DNA from: an uncultured Clostridium sp.
Lineage (GTDB): Bacteria; Bacillota; Clostridia; Clostridiales; Clostridiaceae
Assembly (NCBI RefSeq): GCF_934754925.1
Contig: NZ_CAKVJA010000043.1
Span: forward strand, 1-22,920
DNA: 22,920 nt
Direction of reading: 5' to 3'
Shown: piece after piece, positions 7,577 to 14,978 of the stretch
Position numbering within the stretch: the stretch's first letter is position 1
Layout of the letters: each line of letters begins with the position of its first letter
The notes under the pieces: model-generated
Database searches by the model: none
Told to the model about the DNA's origin: nothing
The model's input: the letters and a program-made list of their open reading frames with translations, nothing else
Program-made: the position numbers and the translations under genes

Positions 7577-7592
7577 ATACTACATCTAGTAT
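7577..7592. repeat. Inverted repeat in the YczE-like gene leader
   Basis: ATACTA-CATC-TAGTAT, 6-bp perfect arms, lies between the promoter and the ribosome site of the gene ending at 6827. It may be a leader hairpin or a second operator. Confidence 0.35.
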
Positions 7593-7625
7593 AACATTTA
7601 CATTAATTTAAAATCACCTTTTTAT

Positions 7626-7654
7626 TTTATCTAAAAACAGTTATTTTGTCAAGA
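7626..7654 (-). promoter_or_regulatory. Sigma-A promoter of the 6827-7537 gene
   Basis: Perfect -35 TTGACA (7649-7654), 17-nt spacer, -10 TAAAAT (7626-7631). The leader before the start codon is about 80 nt. Confidence 0.85.
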
Positions 7655-7657
7655 TTT

Positions 7658-7674
7658 TATCAATGTGATAAATA
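7658..7674. promoter_or_regulatory. Operator-like inverted repeat at the YczE-like promoter
   Basis: TTTATCA-ATG-TGATAAA, perfect 7-bp arms with a 3-nt centre, ends 3 nt upstream of the -35 box. The size and place fit a dimeric HTH regulator. YczE-type genes often have GntR/MocR neighbours, but none is in this window. Confidence 0.5.
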
Positions 7675-7707
7675 CTTGTATATTTTCAAATAAATTATAT
7701 TAATTAT

Positions 7708-7741
7708 ACCCCTAAAGTATTATTTACTTTACTTTAGGGGT
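7708..7741 (-). terminator. Terminator hairpin of the SBBP-repeat gene
   Basis: A perfect 12-bp stem ACCCCTAAAGTA (7708-7719) / TACTTTAGGGGT (7730-7741) with a 10-nt loop lies 33 nt past the stop. The following T-tract is weak (ATAATTAATAT). Confidence 0.75.
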
Positions 7742-7773
7742 CATATTTAAATTAAGTATTTATATATTTTACC

Positions 7774-10263
7774 TTAATATATTCCACTTTTATATCCATA
7801 TGAATTATCAAAAGTATCTATAATTAAGTTATCTGATAACACTTCATCTTTTATTGAAACTCTAACTGTTATATTTGCTGAAAGTTTTTCATTGGGTCTA
7901 ATTTTATCAATTTTCCAAATCAGTTCACTTCCAACTTGGTGTATTGAACCACTTGAAACTCTAATCCCTTTAATTATTAGTCCTTTTTGTAAGTCATCTA
8001 TAACTACAACATTTTTGGCAACATCAGGTCCATTATTTATTATATTTATTGTATACTCTGTCTTTTCTCCAACCTCAACAAAAGCTCTGTAGTTATCTTT
8101 TTCTGCTACTAAATTATATATTCGTGTGCTTATTTTATTTAAAAATATGTTATCACTATCATTCATACTTTTGTTACTGTTAATACCATTTCTTATTGTA
8201 GAGTTAGAATATCCAATAACATATGCATTTAAATCCGCATCTACATCCATTGCTAATGCAAAGTCATATCCATTATCTCCAAAACAAGCACTATTTAATA
8301 GGGCTAATTTACCCTCCTTACTTATATCCATTTTAAGTAAAAAAGAATAAAACTCTTCATTTAAAAGAACATATTTATAATTACAATTATCTACAAGTAG
8401 ATTTTTGGAACTTGTAAATCCTATTATATAAATATAATTATTGCTATCAATTTTTATATCTGAACATACATCAATACCATTTCCACTTAAGTAAGTTCCA
8501 TATATTAAACTTTTTCTTCCATGCATTTTTGTATCTAATTTTACTAAAAATCCATTTTCCCTACTATTTAATATTTCAGTTTGAAATGACTTTTCAGTTA
8601 TTGGAAATTCTTCACTTGAGGTTGTTACACCTGTTATATATGCACATTCATTATAATCAACTGCTACTGAATATCCTATATCATTACCATTTCCACTTAA
8701 ATAACTCGAATATAAAATCCCTTCTTCTCCACCTTTATTTACATCAAACTTAACTAAAAAAGTATTGTTTAAATCATTATAATTATTCTTTTCATATCCA
8801 CTATCTGTTGTTGGAAAATCATTTGATTTAGTGACTCCAGTTATATAAACATAATTATTACAATCTATAGCTACAGAATAAAAACTATCACTTATAGTAC
8901 CGCCAAAATATGTTCCATATACTAAGGACTCTTTTCTCTTCATTCTTGTATCTAATTTAAGTAAAAATCCACACTTATTATTTTCATTTTTAAAAGTTTT
9001 ATATGCACCTTCTGTTATTGGAAAACCTTCATTAGATGTTGTATCCCCTACAATATATACATTTTTATTTTTATCTAATGCAATTGAATATATATAATCA
9101 CTACCATTACCACCTAAGTATGTTCCATATACTAAACTAGTTATTCCAATCTCCCTTGTATCTATCTTTACTAAAAATCCTGTTGTTTCACCACCTGGAT
9201 AGCTTGATAAATATGATTTTTCTGTGGTTGGAAATCCAGAGATAGAATTTGTAGTTCCCGCAACATAAACGCCTCCACTATAATCTACTGCTACAGAAAC
9301 TCCTTCATCAACTCCATTTCCACCAAGATATGCTCCATATTCTAAAATTGCTTGACCACTTTTTTTTGTATTTATTTTTACTATATAAGCACTATAATCA
9401 TTTCCCGAGTAAATAGTATTATATAATCTTTTCTCAGGAAATCTTTGAATATTTGTAACACCAGTAATATAAATGCAATTATTATTATCTACAGCAATAG
9501 AATTTCCTCTATCAGTTACTTTAGTTAACTTAAAAGCTTCAAACAAAAACTGCATCCTTATTTTTAACACTTCACCTAAATCGTAATTTAATATATTAAA
9601 TTTAACCTTAAAATTATCTTCTATTTCAAAATTACACTCTATTTTATTCTCATTCTCTTCTTGAACTGCCTCTAATTTTAATATCTTTAATGATTTATCA
9701 TCAAATCTAATTATTAAGTTTCCATCTTCATCTATTTTTATATTATCTGCGCATTCAAAATTTAACTTTATACACTCTATATTCTTATTAGGTTGCACAA
9801 TAAATTCTAAGTTCATATCAGTTTGTTTTCCGTAATATAATAAATCTATTCCAGGATAAATTTCTTTATATAATAACTTTTCGTATATTGGTATACAATT
9901 TTTCCAAGTTGATTTATTATCTCCTTTAAAATAATTTATCTTACAGTTAAATTCATTCTTCCCTATTATTTGAGGGATTTTATTAGAATCTTCAAAGTTA
10001 ATTCTTAATACATTTACCTTATATTCACTTAAATTATTTAATGCTGAGTTTACTATTGAACTACTATCTATATTTTCTAATTCCCCAATTTTTTCATTAC
10101 TTCTAAATGCTAAAACTAATTCTGTATCTGTAAAAAATGTTGTACATTCATTTTTATTCAAAACAAATTGTACTTCTTCATGATGTTGACCTATATTTCT
10201 TTCAAAAATTAATGGTAATCTACTTAAAACCTTTGATACTTTTAACTTTTCCAACTCTATCAT
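7774..10263 (-). CDS. SBBP-repeat beta-propeller protein with C-terminal DUF11-like domain
   Basis: An 829-aa protein of the SBBP (seven-bladed beta-propeller) class. Residues ~15-225 match the domain that precedes SBBP repeats: FERNIGQHHEEVQFVL, the aromatic patch YFKGDNKSTW, and YPGIDLLYYG. About seven repeats follow over ~250-660. Each has the pattern LxYGTYLGGNGxD, then SVAVDxxxxVYITGxTxS, then FPxT. Residues ~700-815 form a DUF11-like Ig fold (YTINIINNGPDVAKNVVVID). There is no signal peptide, no LPXTG and no membrane segment, so classical export is not supported. The -10 box (CATACTTTA at 10291-10299) is of mother-cell sigma type and the upstream gene is a Cys-rich protein. A spore-surface role is therefore my best inference, not shown. 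Ligand and function are unknown. Confidence 0.85.
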   Translation of the reverse strand: MIELEKLKVSKVLSRLPLIFERNIGQHHEEVQFVLNKNECTTFFTDTELVLAFRSNEKIGELENIDSSSIVNSALNNLSEYKVNVLRINFEDSNKIPQIIGKNEFNCKINYFKGDNKSTWKNCIPIYEKLLYKEIYPGIDLLYYGKQTDMNLEFIVQPNKNIECIKLNFECADNIKIDEDGNLIIRFDDKSLKILKLEAVQEENENKIECNFEIEDNFKVKFNILNYDLGEVLKIRMQFLFEAFKLTKVTDRGNSIAVDNNNCIYITGVTNIQRFPEKRLYNTIYSGNDYSAYIVKINTKKSGQAILEYGAYLGGNGVDEGVSVAVDYSGGVYVAGTTNSISGFPTTEKSYLSSYPGGETTGFLVKIDTREIGITSLVYGTYLGGNGSDYIYSIALDKNKNVYIVGDTTSNEGFPITEGAYKTFKNENNKCGFLLKLDTRMKRKESLVYGTYFGGTISDSFYSVAIDCNNYVYITGVTKSNDFPTTDSGYEKNNYNDLNNTFLVKFDVNKGGEEGILYSSYLSGNGNDIGYSVAVDYNECAYITGVTTSSEEFPITEKSFQTEILNSRENGFLVKLDTKMHGRKSLIYGTYLSGNGIDVCSDIKIDSNNYIYIIGFTSSKNLLVDNCNYKYVLLNEEFYSFLLKMDISKEGKLALLNSACFGDNGYDFALAMDVDADLNAYVIGYSNSTIRNGINSNKSMNDSDNIFLNKISTRIYNLVAEKDNYRAFVEVGEKTEYTINIINNGPDVAKNVVVIDDLQKGLIIKGIRVSSGSIHQVGSELIWKIDKIRPNEKLSANITVRVSIKDEVLSDNLIIDTFDNSYGYKSGIY

Positions 10264-10290
10264 CCCTTTAATAGTATTTTTAATATATAT

Positions 10291-10299
10291 TAAAGTATG
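10291..10299 (-). promoter_or_regulatory. Sigma-K/E-like -10 box before the SBBP gene
   Basis: CATACTTTA on the minus strand fits the mother-cell sigma -10 pattern CATAnnnTA, about 28 nt before the start codon. I found no convincing -35 at the right spacing. Confidence 0.35.
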
Positions 10300-10337
10300 T
10301 TTATATTAATAGAATTATCACTATATTGAATATAATA

Positions 10338-10374
10338 ATAAGAGAAGCCTAACTTTAAGTTATACTTCTCTTAT
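10338..10374 (-). terminator. Terminator hairpin of the Cys-rich gene
   Basis: ATAAGAGAAG (10338-10347) and CTTCTCTTAT (10365-10374) pair perfectly, with an inner TAACT/AGTTA stem. It lies 33 nt past the stop, with a modest T-rich tail on the minus strand. Confidence 0.7.
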
Positions 10375-10406
10375 TTCTTCTTATTTGCTATAAAAATATA
10401 TCTGTT

Positions 10407-10868
10407 TTAACATTCACAACTATTATTTTCTTTATGAACACATTTAACATATTTTTGAAAGGCCTTATCTAACTTATTCTCTAAGCATTGAACATTTTCA
10501 AGTTTTTTTATTGCACTATTTAGATCATTTAATGCTTCTAATAATTCCTTTGTAATTTCTTTTAATATCCTTTCTACATCTTTATTTAAGTTTTTACATT
10601 CACAACTCTCAGCATTACAATCATAACAATCCCCATTTTTATATAACCATTCTTTTATTTCTACATAGCTTTCTAAAGTACATTGTTGATCTTTTAGTGT
10701 ACATTTTAAGTTGCAAAATGCCTCAACTATTTCCTCCAAGTTTTCATCTAAATCATCACTAACATCTTCATTATTTACTAAAAAATCTTTTACTAGATTA
10801 TGAAGATCCTTTAGGCCCCCATAACAAAGTGGACTAACATTATTAGAATTACTATTTGTACATCCCAT
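10407..10868 (-). CDS. Cysteine-rich, helical protein of unknown function (possible spore-layer protein)
   Basis: A 153-aa acidic protein with 13 cysteines and long helical stretches. I do not recognise the family. The cysteines fall in three groups. The first is near the N-terminus (C3, PLCYGG). The middle group includes FCNLKC, QQC and GDCYDCNAESCEC. The C-terminal group ends NNSCEC. The helices around residues 95-135 have heptad-like leucines (ILKEITKELLEALNDLNSAIKKL). No signal peptide or membrane segment is seen. The strong site CGGAGGAAAAAAGTATG fixes the start. A sigma-K-like promoter lies upstream and the SBBP propeller gene lies downstream behind a terminator. Cys-rich proteins of this size are common in clostridial and Bacillus spore coats or exosporium, where they cross-link, but that role is inferred. 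Metal binding is an alternative. Confidence 0.75.
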   Translation of the reverse strand: MGCTNSNSNNVSPLCYGGLKDLHNLVKDFLVNNEDVSDDLDENLEEIVEAFCNLKCTLKDQQCTLESYVEIKEWLYKNGDCYDCNAESCECKNLNKDVERILKEITKELLEALNDLNSAIKKLENVQCLENKLDKAFQKYVKCVHKENNSCEC

Positions 10869-10919
10869 ACTTTTTTCCTCCGTATAATAATACTATTGCT
10901 ATATAAGCTATTCTTAATA

Positions 10920-10948
10920 TATACTATGAAACTAAGTTGATGTTCGTT
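10920..10948 (-). promoter_or_regulatory. Sigma-K-like promoter of the Cys-rich gene
   Basis: -10 CATAGTATA (10920-10928, pattern CATAnnnTA) and -35 AAC (10946-10948) with a 17-nt spacer on the minus strand. This fits the loose sigma-K pattern. The predicted leader is about 40 nt. Confidence 0.4.
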
Positions 10949-11076
10949 ACTTAATATTTCTTATAATATAACACCACTTCAACAGAGTAAAACTTGCCTT
11001 TATATCAATTTATATCTTTGTAATAATTCTTCAATAACTGTACCTTGGATTTCCTTATTAAATTTTAGATAAATAT

Positions 11077-11117
11077 AAAAAGAAAAGAGTATACTAGTTA
11101 TAAAAACTAGATACTCT
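11077..11117 (-). terminator. Intrinsic terminator of thrS
   Basis: Arms AGAGTATACTAGT (11086-11098) and ACTAGATACTCT (11106-11117) pair with one bulge. They are followed on the minus strand by TTTTCTTTTTATATTT. Confidence 0.88.
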
Positions 11118-11125
11118 CTTCTTAT

Positions 11126-13030
11126 TTAACTTCTATTTTTTATTTCATCAAGAATTCTATCACTAAATTTACTTAAATCTACAATTCCTTCATCACCATT
11201 ATCTCTACTTCTTAATGAGATAGTTTTATCATTTTTCTCTTTCTCACCTACTACAATAATATAAGGAACTCTTTCATTTCTAGCTTCTCTTATCTTATAT
11301 CCTATTTTTTCAGTACGTAAGTCAACTTCAACTCTTACTCCTTTAGATTCTAGACTTTCTTTAACTTCATCAGCATAATCAACAAATTTATCAGAAATAG
11401 GTAAAATCTTAACTTGAACTGGTGCAAGCCATGTTGGGAACTTGCCTGCAAAATGTTCAATTAATATTCCAATAAATCTTTCAATACTTCCAAAAATAAC
11501 TCTATGAATAACTATTGGTCTATGCTTTTCACCATCACTTCCAATATAATCTAATTCAAATCTTTGTGGTAATTGAAAATCTAATTGAATAGTTCCACAT
11601 TGCCATGTCCTTCCTAAACTATCTTCAAGATGAAAATCTATTTTGGGTCCATAAAATGCTCCATCACCTTCATTAATTTTATATGGTAGATTCATTTCCT
11701 CAAGAGCAGCCTTTAGTGAATCCTCTGCCATATTCCAATCCTCATCACTTCCCATTGAATTTTCTGGCCTTGTAGATAGTTCAACACCATATTTAAATCC
11801 AAACTTTGAATAAACTATATCAATTAAGGAAACGACACCCTTGATTTCTGATTTTATTTGATTTGGCAACATAAATATATGAGCATCATCTTGAGTAAAT
11901 GCCCTTACTCTCATAAGACCATGTAGAGCCCCTGAAAGTTCATGCCTATGAACTCTTCCAAGCTCCCCAACTCTCATTGGAAAGTCTCTATAAGAATGTG
12001 TTTCTGTTTTATAAATAATCATTCCGCCTGGACAATTCATAGGTTTTAATGCAAATTCTTCATCATCAATCATTGAAGTATACATATTTTCTTTATAATG
12101 ATCCCAATGACCTGAAGTTTCCCATAATTTTTTATTTAACATTATGGGTGTTTCAACCTCAACATATCCAGCCTTCTGATGTAATTCTCTCCAATAATTA
12201 ATTAAATTATTTTTTAGAATAACTCCTTTAGGTAAGAAAAATGGGAATCCTGGGCCCTCATCAACAAAAGTAAATAACTTTAATTCCTTACCTAATTTTC
12301 TATGATCTCTTTTTTTTGCTTCCTCTATATTATTTAAATAAGTCTTTAAAATTTCTTTATTAGCAAATGCTACTCCATAAATTCTTTGTAGCATTTTATT
12401 TTTTTCATTACCTCTCCAGTAAGCTCCTGCAACGCTAGTTAATTTAAAATCCTTTATTCCTTTAGTAGACAAAAGATGTGGTCCTCTACAAAGATCTATA
12501 AAATCCCCTTGCTTATAAAGAGAAATTGTTTCTCCCTCTGGAAGAGCTTTTATAAGTTCTACCTTATAAACTTCACCTCTTTCCTCCATTAATTTTAAAG
12601 CCTCTTCTCTACTTACTATCACTCTTTCTAATGAGATATCTTCTTTTATAATTTTGTTCATTTCTTCTTCTATTTTAACTAAATCCTCATTATTAAATGG
12701 TATTTCAATATCAAAATCATAATAAAAGCCATTTTCTACTGTTGGTCCTATAGCTAATTTTACATCTTTATAAAGTCTCTTTACAGCTTGAGCCATTACA
12801 TGTGAGGTAGTGTGTCTCATAACCTCAATTCCCGCTTTATCCTCATAGGTTACTATATTCACCTCATCATTATCTTTAAGCTTATAATCTAAATCAACTA
12901 AGGTTCCATTAACTTCACCTACAACTGCAGATTTTCCAAGTTTTTTACTAATTAATTTAGCTAAATCTAATACACTTGAGTTTTCTTCAATTTCTATTAT
13001 TGATCCATCTTTTAATTTTACATTAATCAT
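11126..13030 (-). CDS. thrS: Threonyl-tRNA synthetase
   Basis: A class II aminoacyl-tRNA synthetase that charges tRNA-Thr in the cytoplasm, 634 aa, the normal length. Residues 1-61 are a TGS domain. The editing domain (~62-225) has the H73-x3-H77 motif in RHTTSHVMAQAVK and the later DLCRGPHL with YWRGNEKNKMLQRIYG, which removes mischarged Ser-tRNA. The catalytic core (~245-535) has the zinc-ligand cysteine in LKPMNCPGG, motif 2 around GRVHRHELSG, and the motif 3 region at HRVIFGSIERFIGILIEHFAG. The anticodon-binding domain (~540-634) begins LAPVQVKILPIS. The start has a strong AAGGAGG site. Expression is set by the T-box leader directly upstream, so low charged tRNA-Thr raises synthesis. Confidence 0.98.
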   Translation of the reverse strand: MINVKLKDGSIIEIEENSSVLDLAKLISKKLGKSAVVGEVNGTLVDLDYKLKDNDEVNIVTYEDKAGIEVMRHTTSHVMAQAVKRLYKDVKLAIGPTVENGFYYDFDIEIPFNNEDLVKIEEEMNKIIKEDISLERVIVSREEALKLMEERGEVYKVELIKALPEGETISLYKQGDFIDLCRGPHLLSTKGIKDFKLTSVAGAYWRGNEKNKMLQRIYGVAFANKEILKTYLNNIEEAKKRDHRKLGKELKLFTFVDEGPGFPFFLPKGVILKNNLINYWRELHQKAGYVEVETPIMLNKKLWETSGHWDHYKENMYTSMIDDEEFALKPMNCPGGMIIYKTETHSYRDFPMRVGELGRVHRHELSGALHGLMRVRAFTQDDAHIFMLPNQIKSEIKGVVSLIDIVYSKFGFKYGVELSTRPENSMGSDEDWNMAEDSLKAALEEMNLPYKINEGDGAFYGPKIDFHLEDSLGRTWQCGTIQLDFQLPQRFELDYIGSDGEKHRPIVIHRVIFGSIERFIGILIEHFAGKFPTWLAPVQVKILPISDKFVDYADEVKESLESKGVRVEVDLRTEKIGYKIREARNERVPYIIVVGEKEKNDKTISLRSRDNGDEGIVDLSKFSDRILDEIKNRS

Positions 13031-13065
13031 TACACATCTACCTCCTTCGTAGTTATTTTTAATAT

Positions 13066-13310
13066 AAAAAAAACATCCATCCCTAAGCTTGGGACGAATG
13101 CTATATCCGTGGTTCCACCCAAATTGAATTTAAAAATTCAATTCATCTTTAAAAGTATTATCGATCTTCACCGATGGTATTTCTCATTATCTTGATACTA
13201 AACCATAACTCCAGGGTAGTTTTCTTATAGGCATATTTAAAAGTGCTTTCAGCCCATGACACTTTTTCTCTAAAAACTGTATTCTATAATACTTTTCCCT
13301 TTCAACGTAT
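13066..13310 (-). ncRNA. T-box riboswitch leader of thrS (threonine)
   Basis: The T-box sequence GGGTGGAACCACG lies at 13120-13108 on the minus strand. It is followed by the terminator stem CATTCGTCCC / GGGATGGATG (13100-13074) and eight T (13066-13073). Upstream is the stem I region from about 13290. It contains CTACCCTGGAG, where ACC (13217-13215) is the likely specifier codon for threonine, consistent with the gene behind it. Uncharged tRNA-Thr bound to this RNA favours the antiterminator. The exact transcription start is not certain. Confidence 0.93.
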
Positions 13311-13392
13311 ACTAAATATTAATTACATTTACTATTATATGAAATTTTCATTAAAATAATATTAACATATTTATATTTATTTGTAAATATTT

Positions 13393-14523
13393 TTATTTTT
13401 CACCATATTCCTTATAATACATAATTTTTAATTTTATTTTAGGATATTTTTTAATAAACTGATTAATAACATAATAGCAACTAGGACATGGCTCCCACTT
13501 ACTATATAGAATAAGCTCTCCTTCATCATGCAAACTTCCATTCTCTATAAGCTTATGTATCTTTTCAAGTATCTTCTTCTCACTATCATTAATTCTATTA
13601 TATCCTATTCCTAACTTACCTAGTTTATTAACTTTACAGCTTTTAAAATACTCTTGTCCTTGTGGTATTAATGTACAACTATTTTCAATATCATTTTTTC
13701 CACTAACAGCTCTAAACTCTTTTCCATTATATATTACTATTGCCATATTTACAGAATCTTGAATTGCTGTACTTTGATTAATTTTATATGTACTATTACT
13801 ATATTCTATAATATATTTATCTAAATTTTTAATTAGTCTCTTCATTCTAGGAATATAACTTTTTATATGTTGATAATATTCAACACTACCTTTTTCCGCC
13901 TTGATATAATCAAAACCTATATTCTTTGGTATATCAATAAATAAAGTTTTAGTTTGGCTTTTTTCATCATACTCTTCTTTTACATTTTTATTATTGAAAA
14001 GTATCATTCTTTTTAACAACTCAATATCTTTTGCATAAATATAATCTCTATTAATCTCATCTTCTAAAGATTCTAGTTTTACTTTTCCCTCTTCATTTAT
14101 TTTCCTTGATACAGATTTTTTAGTTTCTTCTATTATCTTTAAAATATCATCTACATCATCTTGAGTAGTTAATATTCTTTCATATTCTACTCTATCTATA
14201 ATTAATGTCTTAACTTCACTTATTTTTCTACATAATCTGTTATGTTCATCTTCAAAAATAATTTCACATTCTATGTAATCTATAAATTCCTTAACTCCCC
14301 TTACTTTATAAGTAATATTTCCTTTATCAAGAATTTTATATATTTCTTCATATATCTTATTGTTTATATTAAACTCATTAATAATTTCTTTTTTAAACTC
14401 TATTTCATTTAATAGCCCAACATTATAATCTTCCTTTTGTAGCATTTTGTTAAAATCTTTTATACTACTAATTTTAATTCTATCTTTTTTTATACTTTTT
14501 ATTTTATTATTTCTTTCAATCAT
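13393..14523 (-). CDS. Standalone deaminase-fold protein (BURPS668_1122/toxin-deaminase-like C-terminal domain)
   Basis: A 376-aa protein with a deaminase-type zinc site in the last ~130 residues. From ~residue 245 it reads NMAIVIYNGKEFRAVSG, the first strands of the fold. NRINDSEKKILEKI follows, with D313-x-E315 where most families have H/C-x-E, then GELILYSKWEPCPSCYYV with P-C346-x-x-C349, then INQFIKKYPKIKLKIMY. This resembles the BURPS668_1122 deaminase family known from polymorphic toxins. The N-terminal ~240 residues are charged and mostly helical. There is no LXG, WXG, RHS or signal sequence and no immunity gene beside it, so a secreted toxin is not supported. A cytoplasmic nucleic-acid or nucleotide deaminase is possible; the substrate is unknown. 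The start has an AAGAGG site 7 nt before ATG. It lies alone between glgB and thrS. Confidence 0.72.
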   Translation of the reverse strand: MIERNNKIKSIKKDRIKISSIKDFNKMLQKEDYNVGLLNEIEFKKEIINEFNINNKIYEEIYKILDKGNITYKVRGVKEFIDYIECEIIFEDEHNRLCRKISEVKTLIIDRVEYERILTTQDDVDDILKIIEETKKSVSRKINEEGKVKLESLEDEINRDYIYAKDIELLKRMILFNNKNVKEEYDEKSQTKTLFIDIPKNIGFDYIKAEKGSVEYYQHIKSYIPRMKRLIKNLDKYIIEYSNSTYKINQSTAIQDSVNMAIVIYNGKEFRAVSGKNDIENSCTLIPQGQEYFKSCKVNKLGKLGIGYNRINDSEKKILEKIHKLIENGSLHDEGELILYSKWEPCPSCYYVINQFIKKYPKIKLKIMYYKEYGEK

Positions 14524-14557
14524 ATTTACCTCTTTATCTTAGAGTTACTATTTTTTC

Positions 14558-14589
14558 ATCTTAAATATTATAATCTAAATATTTAAGAT
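14558..14589. repeat. 12-bp perfect inverted repeat upstream of the deaminase-fold gene
   Basis: ATCTTAAATATT (14558-14569) and AATATTTAAGAT (14578-14589) are perfect inverted copies with 8 nt between. They lie about 35 nt before the start codon. No T-run follows on the minus strand. It may be an operator or a leader hairpin. Confidence 0.5.
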
Positions 14590-14635
14590 TTTATATAAAA
14601 ACATCCTTATTTTAAAAATACATAAAAGTTAATTA

Positions 14636-14660
14636 AAGGGCAAACTTTACAGTTGCCCTT
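14636..14660 (-). terminator. Terminator hairpin after the decayed small gene
   Basis: AAGGGCAAACT (14636-14646) pairs with AGTTGCCCTT (14651-14660) with one bulged base and a 4-nt loop. It starts inside the stop codon of the remnant at 14659. The T-rich tail is weak. Confidence 0.65.
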
Positions 14661-14966
14661 AAAATATACTTAACACCTTAGATTCATCAATAAATACAAT
14701 TATATTATCTTTGTTTTTTAATGCAATTATATCTGGAAAATCAAATACAATCTCTCCTTCTAAAACTCCAACTCCTGATATTATCACAGATACATTGAAT
14801 CCCTTATATTTATTTTTTAACTTATTAAATGAACTCTTCTTTTTATTATTTTCTTTATCTATAACAATATCTTTAACTATTGGTTTATTCCCCTTATTCT
14901 CTTTTTTTTAATATATTGGTGATAAATTTCTGAATATATCAAAAGGTAAAATTAATTTTATCTCAT
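14659..14966 (-). pseudogene. Decayed small gene downstream of glgB
   Basis: The minus-strand frame reads IKLILPFDIFRNLSPIY, then TAA, then KKENKGNKPIVKDIV, and ends with GVGVLEGEIVFDFPDIIAL and VFIDESKVLSIF just before a terminator. Codon use and amino-acid pattern look like a real protein of about 98 aa. The TAA after PIY cuts it. The nearest ATG (14964-14966) is off by one base: one extra A after ATGAGA would give a continuous MRIKLILPFD start. The last ~45 residues resemble a small Sm-like/DUF2642-type beta-barrel, but I cannot name it firmly. The alternative is that the window sequence has errors in its A-runs. Confidence 0.45.
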
Positions 14967-14978
14967 AAAAATTATAAT

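Noticed and set aside
8460..9360. DNA-level repeats of the type CCACxTAAxTAxxTTCCATAT
   Set aside because: These are the codons of the SBBP protein repeats, not a CRISPR array or independent DNA repeat.
13393..14523. Secreted polymorphic toxin with immunity gene
   Set aside because: No signal, LXG, WXG or RHS region is present and no immunity-like gene is adjacent, so only the deaminase-fold call is kept.
14711..14911. 66-aa plus-strand frame in the glgB-deaminase gap
   Set aside because: It is the antisense of the decayed minus-strand gene, rich in F/S/I from the AT content, with no ribosome site.
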